Assembly (NCBI GenBank): GCA_002310075.1
Contig: DBXU01000168.1
Span: 3,703 to 31,847 of the forward strand
Direction: 5' to 3'
DNA length: 28,145 nucleotides
Origin: Bacteroidales bacterium UBA1204
GTDB taxonomy: Bacteria > Bacteroidota > Bacteroidia > Bacteroidales > F082
Positions 13,680-22,220 of the stretch are shown in pieces. Every line of letters begins with the position of its first letter. Positions within the stretch are counted from its first letter, which is position 1. The notes beneath the pieces were generated by a model. The model saw nothing but the letters and a program-made list of their open reading frames with translations, did not search any database and had not been told where the DNA came from. Position numbers and translations under genes: made by a program.

Positions 13680-15416
13680 TCATAACTTGACAACTCCCCT
13701 GTTTATTTTGTCATTAACAATCCAACGGGCATCAAAAACCGTTTGTTCTTCTACAGAGATACCTTTTCTCGCCGCTTTTTTCTCGATTTCATTCATAAGC
13801 TTGGGCTTGCCTTTCATTTTTTTGACCATGTCGATAACAAGTTCTTCCACGAGATCTCGTTTAGCCTCCACATCGGTCATGTCGCGCATAAGCGGCTTGT
13901 TTTCTATTAAATTATGGGCTTCCATCAGCAACACCTGATCCAACGGGGCGTTTTGAATGACTGTTTGGCAGTTCGACAAGTTCCACATCCAGGCAGAGTC
14001 TTTCTTTATTTCTTTGATTGCCAGCACCTCTTTTATCCTCGGGTTGCGTATCACAGGAAGACTGTCGGATGCCAATTCAGAAAAATAATGCTCTGCATGG
14101 CTGAAAAGCACATGTTCGGCCTTGCTCCACAAAAGCCGCTTGTAATTGCTGTCAACAAGGGGTTCGTCCAAAGTCAACAACGTAAGGCTGTCTTTTCTCA
14201 GGCTATCTATTACAAAATTTCTGCATCGCTCCATCTCCTTTTTGCTGTAACATAAATTGGTTATAACTTTTTCAGCAAAGCCCGACGTTCCTTTGTTCAT
14301 TTGATTGCCAGTCGTAAACCATACCACATAATCAAAATCCAACAATTTTTCTACCAAGTCCATTCGATTCACGTTAGCCGTTTCCGTCAGGCTGTCGCCA
14401 TAATAGGCAGTCGAAAAATAATACCAATACTCTGTTGTTTCGAACATTTGTGTTAGAGGAACGAATAAATTCATGGCCCAAAAATAGGAATTCCCGATAA
14501 ACAGAACCTTGGGGTTCACGGTTGTCGAATCTTGTTCGACACTAACTCTATGCCTCGGGCAATAACCAAATTGGTGCCTCAGCGGGAAAGCCAGATTAAG
14601 ATGAAGTTCAAGATCGTTGTCATAATCGTGGTCCTTATTAGACACAGGGTAGGCTTCTCCAATTTTGATTTTGGGCATCGAGAAACCTTTCAGCTCCTCC
14701 ATAAGTCGTGAAAGAGAATCGGCGGCATAGACGGAAGGAAAAATCCAATGCGCTCCCACCTGTGGAATCAATGGATAGTCTACCGTATCCTTCATCTTCT
14801 GAAACCAACGGGTCATCTCGATATGAGGAAAACCTGTTTCTTCAAGGCGTTGTGCAAAATAATCACATGCGTTAAAACTAACAGTGGTCGTGTCAGATGC
14901 ATCATCGGGAAGATATTCGGGATACAGAAAACTCTTTTCAGGTGCCATGAAAACCAAGAACTCAACGCCGTTCTCTTGTAAAACGCTACGAATCCAATTT
15001 AAATACTTGACTTCTCGGTCAAATTTTTCGCGTGCCGCTTCGACAGAAGGGTGCCATCGCAACAATTCTTGGCCATAATAATCCCTTACACTTGAGGGAT
15101 AATAAAGCCATCCTTTTTTCCCTGCTACCACATCATTTGCATAAGTCTTCCGGTAGAAACTCCAAAGATATTGATTGTAGAAACGAATGAAGGGCTCTCG
15201 AAAACCGACATGCTGACTGGCATAGGCCTCGGCTTGTTTGGCATAATCGCCCGACACATATGCATCCCGTTCGATGATAGGCTTTTCTACCTCTTCAACA
15301 ACTCCATTAAGTGGATGAAATGGAATTATTTGAAGCCAACCCTGTAGCATGGGTAAAAACCCTAGTACCATCAGCAGGATGAACAAGATTTGGTAGTATG
15401 TGGGTTTTCGCTTCAT
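13680..15416 (-). CDS. AlgJ/DHHW-like SGNH-fold protein, catalytic Asp missing
   Basis: 578 residues. Residues about 8-30 form a signal-anchor (YYQILFILLMVLGFLPML), the rest is periplasmic. It is a paralogue of the protein at 16911: both have YASxxxGxREPxIRxYNQYxWSFY near 65-88 and GWLYY/GYLYY then DYYGxELL near 102-119. The fold resembles AlgJ/AlgX, in which an Asp-x-His motif and a Ser form the O-acetyltransferase site. Here the first motif is VGAHW (220-224), so His223 is kept but Asp is Gly221, and the Ser block is IGNSY (307-311), with Ser310 kept. It is thus probably weakened or non-catalytic. A C-terminal tail of about 120 residues has two helical repeats. It starts 3 bases after the MBOAT gene and is co-transcribed with it. 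Confidence 0.82.
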   Translation of the reverse strand: MKRKPTYYQILFILLMVLGFLPMLQGWLQIIPFHPLNGVVEEVEKPIIERDAYVSGDYAKQAEAYASQHVGFREPFIRFYNQYLWSFYRKTYANDVVAGKKGWLYYPSSVRDYYGQELLRWHPSVEAAREKFDREVKYLNWIRSVLQENGVEFLVFMAPEKSFLYPEYLPDDASDTTTVSFNACDYFAQRLEETGFPHIEMTRWFQKMKDTVDYPLIPQVGAHWIFPSVYAADSLSRLMEELKGFSMPKIKIGEAYPVSNKDHDYDNDLELHLNLAFPLRHQFGYCPRHRVSVEQDSTTVNPKVLFIGNSYFWAMNLFVPLTQMFETTEYWYYFSTAYYGDSLTETANVNRMDLVEKLLDFDYVVWFTTGNQMNKGTSGFAEKVITNLCYSKKEMERCRNFVIDSLRKDSLTLLTLDEPLVDSNYKRLLWSKAEHVLFSHAEHYFSELASDSLPVIRNPRIKEVLAIKEIKKDSAWMWNLSNCQTVIQNAPLDQVLLMEAHNLIENKPLMRDMTDVEAKRDLVEELVIDMVKKMKGKPKLMNEIEKKAARKGISVEEQTVFDARWIVNDKINRGVVKL

Positions 15417-15419
15417 ACG

Positions 15420-16889
15420 TCAGAATCTGAAATAGATGAACGGACTAAAACCACTTGCATTCAAAGCACCAAGGCAGAAGACAAAAGCAATGATGCTTAC
15501 TACAAAAGCGATAATATGTTGACGACGGTTGTATTCGGTAAAATAAACCTTGTCTTGTATCTTGAGGCCAACTTTCGATAAGGTGAAGAACGAGAAGAAG
15601 GCAGCTACAAGCATTGTCACATAGAGATGAGGATTATCGCTGAAATGGAATGGGGTAAAGTCAAAGGCGAACAAGCGTTTGATAAACAGCCATGACAAGT
15701 CGATGCGCTCGATACGGAAGAAGCAACGCGTCAAAACAATGATAAGGAAAGTGAAAAACACCGAAGGGATGCGCCCTAGTCTCTCATTGAATTTTTTTAA
15801 AAACAGTTTGTCGGCGCAGATGAATATACCTTGCAAGGCGCCATAAACCACGAAGTTCCATGCCGCACCATGCCATAAGCCGCTGAGGAGGAAGCAGAAC
15901 CACAGGTTGAAATACTTCCTTGCTTCGGTCTTTACGCGGCTACCGCCCAAAGGGAAATAGAGGTAGTTCTTAATGAACACACTGAAAGTCTGATGCCAAC
16001 GGCGCCAAAACTCAGAGATGGTTGTGGAAACATAAGGATTATCGAAGTTCTCCGGAAACTTAAAGCTCATCATACGGCCCAAGCCAATGGCCATGTCGCT
16101 GTAGCCCGCAAAGTCGAAGTAGATTTGGAAAGTGAAGGCGAAGATCGCAATCCAAGCACTTGTGGAGTCGATGTTGGCAATCTTATTGGCAATGTCGGCA
16201 AGTTGTTCGGTGGTAAGCACATCGTAATTTGAGGGACCTAAAAGTTGATCGACCTGGAACCCTATGACATCGGCGATAAGAACCTTTTTACACAAACCGA
16301 TGACAAAACGATAGAAGCCTTGTAAACGATCCGTATAAAGCGACTCACGGTTGCGAATTTGGTCAGCGATGTCACAATAGCGCACAATAGGACCCGCAAT
16401 GAGCTGCGGAAACATGACAATATAGAGCATGTAATCGCTTAGCCGTTTCATCGGCTCATTGACCTTACGGTAGGTGTCGAGTGTATAGGTCACGCTCTGG
16501 AACGAGAAGAACGATATGCCTATGGGTAGCAATATCTTGGTCCACTTCAACGGCTCGGCATGGAACCAGCCCAAGACCGAGTTGATGTTCTGCATGGTAA
16601 AATTGCCATATTTGAAATAGAACAATAGTCCTATGCTGATGGCGATTGAGATACCACAAAGTAGTTTCTTGAGGCTTGGCTTTTCCGTCTTGTTCATCCA
16701 TTGCACCAGATAGAAGTTGGCAATGACTGATACTATCAGATGGATGATGAACTCAGGCGCGCCCCAAGCATAGAAGACAAGCGAAGCGAGCAGCAGAAAA
16801 TAGTTGCGGGCTTTCCTCGGCATAATAAAATAGACGAGGAAGAACACTGGCATGAAGTATAGAAGGAATATATTACTACTGAATACCAT
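15420..16889 (-). CDS. MBOAT-family membrane O-acyltransferase (AlgI-like)
   Basis: 489 residues with about ten or more predicted membrane segments. The N-terminus (VFSSNIFLLYFMPVFFLVYF) and the core LPIGISFFSFQSVTYTLDTY (121-140), FPQLIAGPIVRY (160-171), FQIYFDFAGYSDMAIGLG (254-271) and FWRRWHQTFSVFIKNYLYFP (294-313) are the AlgI/DltB pattern. The two family histidines are present, His299 (RRWH) and His340 (SGLWHGAAWN), the latter being the proposed catalytic one. Such proteins move an acyl group, usually acetyl, from a cytoplasmic donor across the inner membrane to a periplasmic partner, which puts it on an exported polysaccharide. Its neighbours on both sides are AlgJ-like partners with spacings of 21 and 3 bases, so a complex is likely. 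The acceptor is not shown: no glycosyltransferase or polysaccharide-export gene is nearby. Confidence 0.93.
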   Translation of the reverse strand: MVFSSNIFLLYFMPVFFLVYFIMPRKARNYFLLLASLVFYAWGAPEFIIHLIVSVIANFYLVQWMNKTEKPSLKKLLCGISIAISIGLLFYFKYGNFTMQNINSVLGWFHAEPLKWTKILLPIGISFFSFQSVTYTLDTYRKVNEPMKRLSDYMLYIVMFPQLIAGPIVRYCDIADQIRNRESLYTDRLQGFYRFVIGLCKKVLIADVIGFQVDQLLGPSNYDVLTTEQLADIANKIANIDSTSAWIAIFAFTFQIYFDFAGYSDMAIGLGRMMSFKFPENFDNPYVSTTISEFWRRWHQTFSVFIKNYLYFPLGGSRVKTEARKYFNLWFCFLLSGLWHGAAWNFVVYGALQGIFICADKLFLKKFNERLGRIPSVFFTFLIIVLTRCFFRIERIDLSWLFIKRLFAFDFTPFHFSDNPHLYVTMLVAAFFSFFTLSKVGLKIQDKVYFTEYNRRQHIIAFVVSIIAFVFCLGALNASGFSPFIYFRF

Positions 16890-16910
16890 AATATGTTGTT
16901 TACTAATTAT

Positions 16911-18599
16911 TTATTGGAACAATTCGCCTTTCTTGATTTTTTGGTCAATAGCCCATTGGGCTTCTTGTTCCAAAACCACCTCGACAGGACGATTCTTATC
17001 TTTGGCTTTTTGCTGAATTTTCCGCATTTGATCTCGGTTGTTTCGCCATTTGTTTATGATTTCCTGCTTTTTATTTTTAACATATGCTGTTGTGTCGATA
17101 ACCGTTTCTTCACGAATCAGCAGCCCACCTTTTGACAATCTGGAAACTTCTTCCTGCAAGACATCATCAAGAGACAATCCGTGTTGTACAGAATAAATGC
17201 TAAGCGTTGTAACCCAATTCTTATCTTTTTTTATTTCGTTGATTATAAGAGACTTGTTAATTCTTTCTGAATTACGAATAGTAGGTGCCTCTTCGCCATC
17301 AAGACCTGGTATCAATTCTGGATTGTTGTCCAACAACCATATTGCATTTTTCCGTAGTTCTTCTTCCGTCATGTCCTTATAGCGTTCTTTGACACGTAAA
17401 CGCTCGACATAATCTGTGACGGTAGCTTCAAAGAGGCTGTCGCTCACGCATAGTTGCATCAAAGCGTCCTTGGCAAAGTCATAGGTGGCTTCTCGCCATT
17501 GGTGACCCGCCGAATAAAACACCACATAATCGGCATTTAAGATATGACTCAAACGGTCGATTTCTTTCACTTTTAGGCTCTTGTTATCGAAACCTACATA
17601 AGCGGTATTGTTATAAAACCATATCTCCCTATCGGCCATCAGTTGGCTTGTGGGCAGATAATTATTCAATGCCCAAATGAACGAGTCGCCAATGAAAAGC
17701 ACTTTAGGCTTACGTTGCAAGGTGTCAGGACCAACGGTGATTTCCGACTTGTATTTGGTCTTGTCGCCAGGAATGCGAAAAAGAAGATTCAAAGTCTCCT
17801 CATCGCCTTCCAATTCTTCCGATTCGTAAGCGATAGGCGGTCCAATATAGATGTCCGGGAACTTGGCTTCACCATCCAAGGCATTCATAAAACGAAACAG
17901 GGAGTCATAACCATAGATCGCTGAATAGTGCCAATGTGAATCTGTCTTGGGAAATAGAGGAAAACTGACAGTGTCTCTCATGGTGACAAACCAGTCTGTC
18001 ATGTTGACAAAGGGGAAACCGATCTCTTCCATACGACGTGCATAGTATTCTGTTATATGGACAGAGGTGGTATCAAAATCGCGTCTTGGTAAATACTCGG
18101 GATAAACAACGGGTTTGTCGGGAGCCATAAAGGCAAGAAACTCTATGCCATAGTCTTTCAACACATGGCGTAGTTTGTTCATTAGACGAAGTTCTTTGTC
18201 GGCGGCTTTCATCGCTTCCTCGTTTGATTTGTAGTGTTTCAGCAACTCATTCCCGTAGTAGTCGTTTACCGCCTGGGCATAATACAAATAGCCGTTCTTC
18301 CCAGGAACAATAAAATGGCAATATGTCTTGTTGTAGAACGACCAAACATATTGGTTGTATAGACGTATGACCGGTTCGCGCAGGCCAAAGTTCTCGCTCG
18401 CATATTGCTCCATCTGCGTTTGATATACGCTTGAACGATAGTTCTCGAAAGTCGGCTCCGGTTTAGGTGTAGGATTGTATGCGCCTTTCAATATCTTTAC
18501 AGGGAATACGCCTGACATTTTTTGAATAATGGGCATAAAAAGGAATACCATCAGCAAGATGAACAGAATAATATCGTATCTTATCTGAGGTATTTTCAT
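16911..18599 (-). CDS. AlgJ/DHHW-like SGNH-fold protein, catalytic residues present
   Basis: 562 residues, the first gene of the operon. An N-terminal signal-anchor (IILFILLMVFLFMPII, about 10-25) is followed by a periplasmic SGNH-like domain. The Asp-x-His motif reads KTDSHWHYS (218-226; Asp220, His222) and the serine block reads LFIGDSFIWA (301-310; Ser306), so the residues that form the AlgJ/AlgX acetyltransferase triad are all present. The family is related to Pfam DHHW proteins, which lie beside MBOAT genes in many bacteria. The likely job is to receive an acyl group from the MBOAT protein at 15420 and move it to a glycan. Beyond the core, the tail (about 395-562) holds at least two copies of a helical motif ending around EExxxL or EAQWxxD, also seen in its paralogue. 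Promoter cores lie directly upstream. Confidence 0.85.
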   Translation of the reverse strand: MKIPQIRYDIILFILLMVFLFMPIIQKMSGVFPVKILKGAYNPTPKPEPTFENYRSSVYQTQMEQYASENFGLREPVIRLYNQYVWSFYNKTYCHFIVPGKNGYLYYAQAVNDYYGNELLKHYKSNEEAMKAADKELRLMNKLRHVLKDYGIEFLAFMAPDKPVVYPEYLPRRDFDTTSVHITEYYARRMEEIGFPFVNMTDWFVTMRDTVSFPLFPKTDSHWHYSAIYGYDSLFRFMNALDGEAKFPDIYIGPPIAYESEELEGDEETLNLLFRIPGDKTKYKSEITVGPDTLQRKPKVLFIGDSFIWALNNYLPTSQLMADREIWFYNNTAYVGFDNKSLKVKEIDRLSHILNADYVVFYSAGHQWREATYDFAKDALMQLCVSDSLFEATVTDYVERLRVKERYKDMTEEELRKNAIWLLDNNPELIPGLDGEEAPTIRNSERINKSLIINEIKKDKNWVTTLSIYSVQHGLSLDDVLQEEVSRLSKGGLLIREETVIDTTAYVKNKKQEIINKWRNNRDQMRKIQQKAKDKNRPVEVVLEQEAQWAIDQKIKKGELFQ

Positions 18600-18630
18600 T
18601 ATAACCGCAATTCCTTAAAGTATTAACTTG

Positions 18631-18647
18631 CAAAATTAGCAAAAATA
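18631..18647 (-). promoter_or_regulatory. Tandem candidate promoter cores for the MBOAT operon
   Basis: On the minus strand, TATTTTTG (18640-18647) and TAATTTTG (18631-18638) both fit TAnnTTTG, 32-41 bases before the ATG at 18599. One of them should drive the five-gene operon down to 10208, since no other core is visible in its short intergenic gaps. Confidence 0.5.
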
Positions 18648-18670
18648 ATCCGAATCGTTCCGAAAATCTT

Positions 18671-18678
18671 TAACTTTG
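18671..18678 (+). promoter_or_regulatory. -7 promoter core very close to the U32 start
   Basis: TAACTTTG matches TAnnTTTG and ends only four bases before the ATG at 18683. If used, transcription starts at or within a base or two of the start codon, giving a leaderless message. Confidence 0.5.
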
Positions 18679-18682
18679 CCCC

Positions 18683-20416
18683 ATGAAAACAACAAAAATC
18701 GAGCTTCTCTCTCCCGCCAAGGATTGCGAGGTGGGCATGGCAGCCATCAACCATGGGGCGGATGCCGTCTATATCGGTGGCCCCGACTTCGGTGCTCGCG
18801 AAAAGGCTTCCAACAGTATGGAAGATATCGAACGCCTGTGCCGGCATGCTGCCTTGTATGATGCCAAAGTCTACGTAACGTTGAATACCTTATTGTATGA
18901 CGATGAGTTGGACCGTGCCCGCAAGATGGCGTACGATTGCTGGAATGCTGGCGTTGACGCGTTGATTGTCCAGGACATGCAACTGCTCGAACTTGATTTA
19001 CCTCCCATTCCACTTCATGCCAGCACACAATGCGACAACCTTACAGTGGAAAAAGTGCAAATGCTGGAACAATTAGGTTTCAGTCAAGTGGTCCTAGGTC
19101 GTGAGCTAAGCCTAAAACAAATACAAGAAATCCGAAAGAACACTTCTGTGCCTTTGGAGTTTTTCGTGCATGGCGCACTTTGCGTTAGTCATAGTGGACA
19201 ATGCTATCTAAGCCAACACATTGGTAACCGTAGCGCCAATCGCGGTGCCTGTGCTCAGCCCTGCCGCTTGCCTTGGGATTTGCTCGATGCCGACGGCAAG
19301 GAGCTCTTCAAGAACCGCCATCTGCTCTGTTTGAAGGACCTCAACAACAGTGCCCATCTGGAGGAACTCATCGATGCTGGCATCACAAGCTTCAAGATTG
19401 AAGGGCGCATGAAAGACGCCGATTACGTGAAAAACGTAACCGCCTTCTATCGCCAAAAACTAGATGAAATCATCAGCCACCGTTCCGATCTGGAGCAGGC
19501 TTCGCTAGGACATTGCAACTATAACTTCGAGGTCAACCCCGAGAAATCCTTCAACCGTGGTTTCACCGATTTCTTCATCCATGGCAGGCAAGAAGGCATC
19601 GACGCCCCTTTTACCCCGAAATCGATGGGCGAATACATCGGAGTAGTACGTTGGTGCAATCCTCTCCGCATGGAAATCGAAACCGGCAAGACTTTGCACA
19701 ACGGTGACGGCCTTTGTTTCTTGAATGAAAACAACGAACTGCAGGGGTTGCGGGCTGATGTGGTGAATGGCCAAACAGTATCGTGCAACCGCCCCCATGG
19801 CGCCCAACGCGGCACAAAGATCTATCGCAATTACGACATTGAATGGCAAAAGCAGGTGGATGCCTCCAATGGCAATCGAAAAATCGACATTAATCTGACC
19901 TTGGCAGAAACGGAAACAGGGTATGAAATGTTTGCCGGCTGTACGGATGAACCGCGTGCGTCCGTATCCTTCCAATGCGAAAAAATCACGGCCAACAACC
20001 CTGAGAAGGCCACCGAAAACATCCGCAAAAAGGCCCTGCAATGGGGCGACACGGTGTTCAATCCAGTAAGTCTGGAGCTTCGTTTCACCGAACCGCGTCT
20101 TATTCCCGCCTCGGTTATCGGAGATATGAAACGGAATCTGGTGGAAAAGATGATGTCCGAATTGATAGAAAACCATCGGAATAACCGCATGCATAGAATC
20201 GTTTCAAGGAAAGTCTCAACAACAACCATCGACCCTGACGCCTTTCCTGACCACCTTATGACCTGCCACCATTGCATACGCTTTGCCAATGGCATGTGCA
20301 GCAAGGAAACGGGACAAAAGGCAACACCTTTATGGATCCGTAACGGTTCCAATGTCTTCCGACTCGAGTTCGATTGTCGCAATTGCTTGATGTACGTTCT
20401 CTCCGAAAACAATTAA
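18683..20416 (+). CDS. U32-family protein, probable RNA hydroxylase (TrhP/RlhA type)
   Basis: 577 residues. It begins directly with the family opening IELLSPAKDCEVGMAAINHG and GADAVYIGG (25-33). The central signature is FFVHGALCVSHSGQCYLSQH (160-179) followed by RSANRGACAQPCR, with cysteines at 167, 174, 190 and 194 in the spacing that binds an iron-sulphur cluster in U32 relatives such as UbiU. The C-terminus has more paired cysteines (CHHC, later CRNC), a feature of the longer RlhA/YdcP-like proteins. Although annotated as peptidases or collagenases, characterised members hydroxylate tRNA U34 (TrhP) or 23S rRNA C2501 (RlhA); which applies here is not decided by sequence alone. Its ATG sits just after a promoter core, and the ABC gene begins 16 bases downstream, so the two are co-transcribed. 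Confidence 0.9.
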   Translation: MKTTKIELLSPAKDCEVGMAAINHGADAVYIGGPDFGAREKASNSMEDIERLCRHAALYDAKVYVTLNTLLYDDELDRARKMAYDCWNAGVDALIVQDMQLLELDLPPIPLHASTQCDNLTVEKVQMLEQLGFSQVVLGRELSLKQIQEIRKNTSVPLEFFVHGALCVSHSGQCYLSQHIGNRSANRGACAQPCRLPWDLLDADGKELFKNRHLLCLKDLNNSAHLEELIDAGITSFKIEGRMKDADYVKNVTAFYRQKLDEIISHRSDLEQASLGHCNYNFEVNPEKSFNRGFTDFFIHGRQEGIDAPFTPKSMGEYIGVVRWCNPLRMEIETGKTLHNGDGLCFLNENNELQGLRADVVNGQTVSCNRPHGAQRGTKIYRNYDIEWQKQVDASNGNRKIDINLTLAETETGYEMFAGCTDEPRASVSFQCEKITANNPEKATENIRKKALQWGDTVFNPVSLELRFTEPRLIPASVIGDMKRNLVEKMMSELIENHRNNRMHRIVSRKVSTTTIDPDAFPDHLMTCHHCIRFANGMCSKETGQKATPLWIRNGSNVFRLEFDCRNCLMYVLSENN

Positions 20417-20432
20417 ACAATCATAAAATACT

Positions 20433-22220
20433 ATGAATCTCTTCCAACTCTTCAAGAACATCCGACCCTTTGTAAAGCCATACAAATGGCTGGTCTTCAT
20501 CACTTTAATACTAACTCTCGTCGGCTCTCTGATGGCCCAGGTCAATGCCATCGTCTTGGATAGGACCGTCGATGCCATCAATGCGCTCATCGGCACTGAC
20601 TTCAGCTGGAGCCAGGCCGCCCGCATCATGACCATCATCACCATCGTGCTGCTGGGCAAGGAAATCCTTTCGGCCCTCATCACTTTTGCCCAAAACTACT
20701 ACGGCGAGCGGATGCGCATCTTCGTCAGCCGCGACTTGGCCCAAAGCGTCATCGAGAAGGTGCTGACCTTCAAGATGGCCTTTTTCAACTCGGGCGACAA
20801 TGCCACGGGCAAACTCCAGGCCCGTATCGACCAAGGTGTGAGCAGCCTGTCGCGCACAGTGCAGAACTTCTTCATCGACCTCTTGCCTTTGTTCACGAGC
20901 GCATTGCTGGCTTTGATACTGATGTTTGCTGCCAATGTGTATGTCGGCCTAGTGGCTTTGGGCATCGTTCCCATCTATTTTTGGATCACCTACCGCCAGG
21001 CCAAGCGCCTCAAAGGCTGGCGCCGTGAGATGCGTACCCACCTCGAGACCAAGAGCCAGGGCATCAAGAACATCATCGACTCCATCAATGTCATCAAGAG
21101 TTTCAACCGAGAGCAGATTGAGGCTCAGAAGCAGCTCGATATTCAGAATCAAGTGACTGAAAACCAAATGAAAACCCGTCGTGTGGCCTTCTATTACAAC
21201 GGTGTGAAGAGCTTTGTGAGGCAAGTCGGAACCGTGTTAGTCATCATCCTCACTGCCTACCTCGTGTTGAAAGGCTATCCCGGAATGACCATCGGTAAGA
21301 TCATGTACCATGTGATGCTGTTCAGCAACGTCATAGCCCCCATCACGCAGTTGCAGCGCATCTTCGATGACGTGAACGACGCCTTGATCTATGCTGAGGG
21401 CTTTTTCGGCATCCTCAACTCCGAGAAAGAAATCGAGCCTTCGGGCAGCTACCGTCCCGAGAAGATTCACGGCAAGTTCGAAATCAAGCATGTCAACTTC
21501 ACCTATCCCAATGGCAACCAAGCCCTTTTCGATGTGAATATGACCATCGACCCGGGCAAGATTACCGCCTTGGTCGGACTCTCCGGTGCGGGTAAGAGTA
21601 CCATCGTCAACCTATTGGACAAGTTCTATGAGCCTCAAGTGGGCCAAATTTTCTTGGATGGTGTGGATTTGCGCGAATACGACACGCAATACCTTCGCGA
21701 GAACATCGGTCTCGTGCTGCAAAAGAACCACATCTTCGATGGCACCATCGAGGAGAATATCCTTTACGGCAATCCCAAGGCTACGCACGAAGACGTGGTG
21801 GAGGCCGCCAAGAAGTCGCATCTCTACGACCAAGTCATGGAGTTGCCGAAGCAATTCAACAACAATGCCGCCGACCTTTCAGGTGGTCAACAGCAACGTG
21901 TTGCCATCGCACGCATGTTCCTCAAGAACCCGCCCATCATCTTCCTTGACGAGCCAACGGCTAGTCTTGATGCTATCGCAACTGAGCAAATCAAGAACAG
22001 CATCGATGCCATCAAGAAAGACCGCACCGTCATCATCATCTCGCATAGCATCTCGCAGATCATTGATGCCGACTACATCTATGCCTTACAGCAAGGCCGC
22101 GTTGAAGAAGACGGTGACCCCGACACCATTTACAAGAAAGGCGGCATCTATAAGGACATCATCGATGCTTCGGCGAGAAGTTTGAATATCGAAAAGATTG
22201 CGAGGACTGTTACATCCTGA
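20433..22220 (+). CDS. ABC exporter, fused membrane and ATPase domains
   Basis: 595 residues. The N-terminal exporter membrane domain (about 1-330) has six membrane segments, including [15 protein letters not shown] (21-35), [19 protein letters not shown] (65-83), [20 protein letters not shown] (158-177) and [17 protein letters not shown] (265-281). The ATPase half has Walker [10 protein letters not shown] (382-390), a Q-loop at LVLQKN, the signature LSGGQQQR (482-489), Walker [10 protein letters not shown] (502-510) and the switch histidine in ISHS (538). Everything needed for activity is present. It resembles lipid or drug exporters of the MsbA/MdlB type, works as a homo- or heterodimer, and its substrate cannot be told. 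It follows the U32 gene by 16 bases. Its stop overlaps the end of the carboxyltransferase gene on the other strand by 11 bases. Confidence 0.93.
   Translation: MNLFQLFKNIRPFVKPYKWLVFITLILTLVGSLMAQVNAIVLDRTVDAINALIGTDFSWSQAARIMTIITIVLLGKEILSALITFAQNYYGERMRIFVSRDLAQSVIEKVLTFKMAFFNSGDNATGKLQARIDQGVSSLSRTVQNFFIDLLPLFTSALLALILMFAANVYVGLVALGIVPIYFWITYRQAKRLKGWRREMRTHLETKSQGIKNIIDSINVIKSFNREQIEAQKQLDIQNQVTENQMKTRRVAFYYNGVKSFVRQVGTVLVIILTAYLVLKGYPGMTIGKIMYHVMLFSNVIAPITQLQRIFDDVNDALIYAEGFFGILNSEKEIEPSGSYRPEKIHGKFEIKHVNFTYPNGNQALFDVNMTIDPGKITALVGLSGAGKSTIVNLLDKFYEPQVGQIFLDGVDLREYDTQYLRENIGLVLQKNHIFDGTIEENILYGNPKATHEDVVEAAKKSHLYDQVMELPKQFNNNAADLSGGQQQRVAIARMFLKNPPIIFLDEPTASLDAIATEQIKNSIDAIKKDRTVIIISHSISQIIDADYIYALQQGRVEEDGDPDTIYKKGGIYKDIIDASARSLNIEKIARTVTS

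Noticed and set aside
19505..20194. Minus-strand open frame of 229 codons inside the U32 gene
   Set aside because: No promoter core and no family likeness; the plus frame carries the U32 signature and its cysteines.
21586..22185. Second plus-strand frame of 199 codons within the ABC exporter
   Set aside because: Out of frame with the ATPase motifs, serine- and arginine-rich, typical of a frame-shifted shadow.
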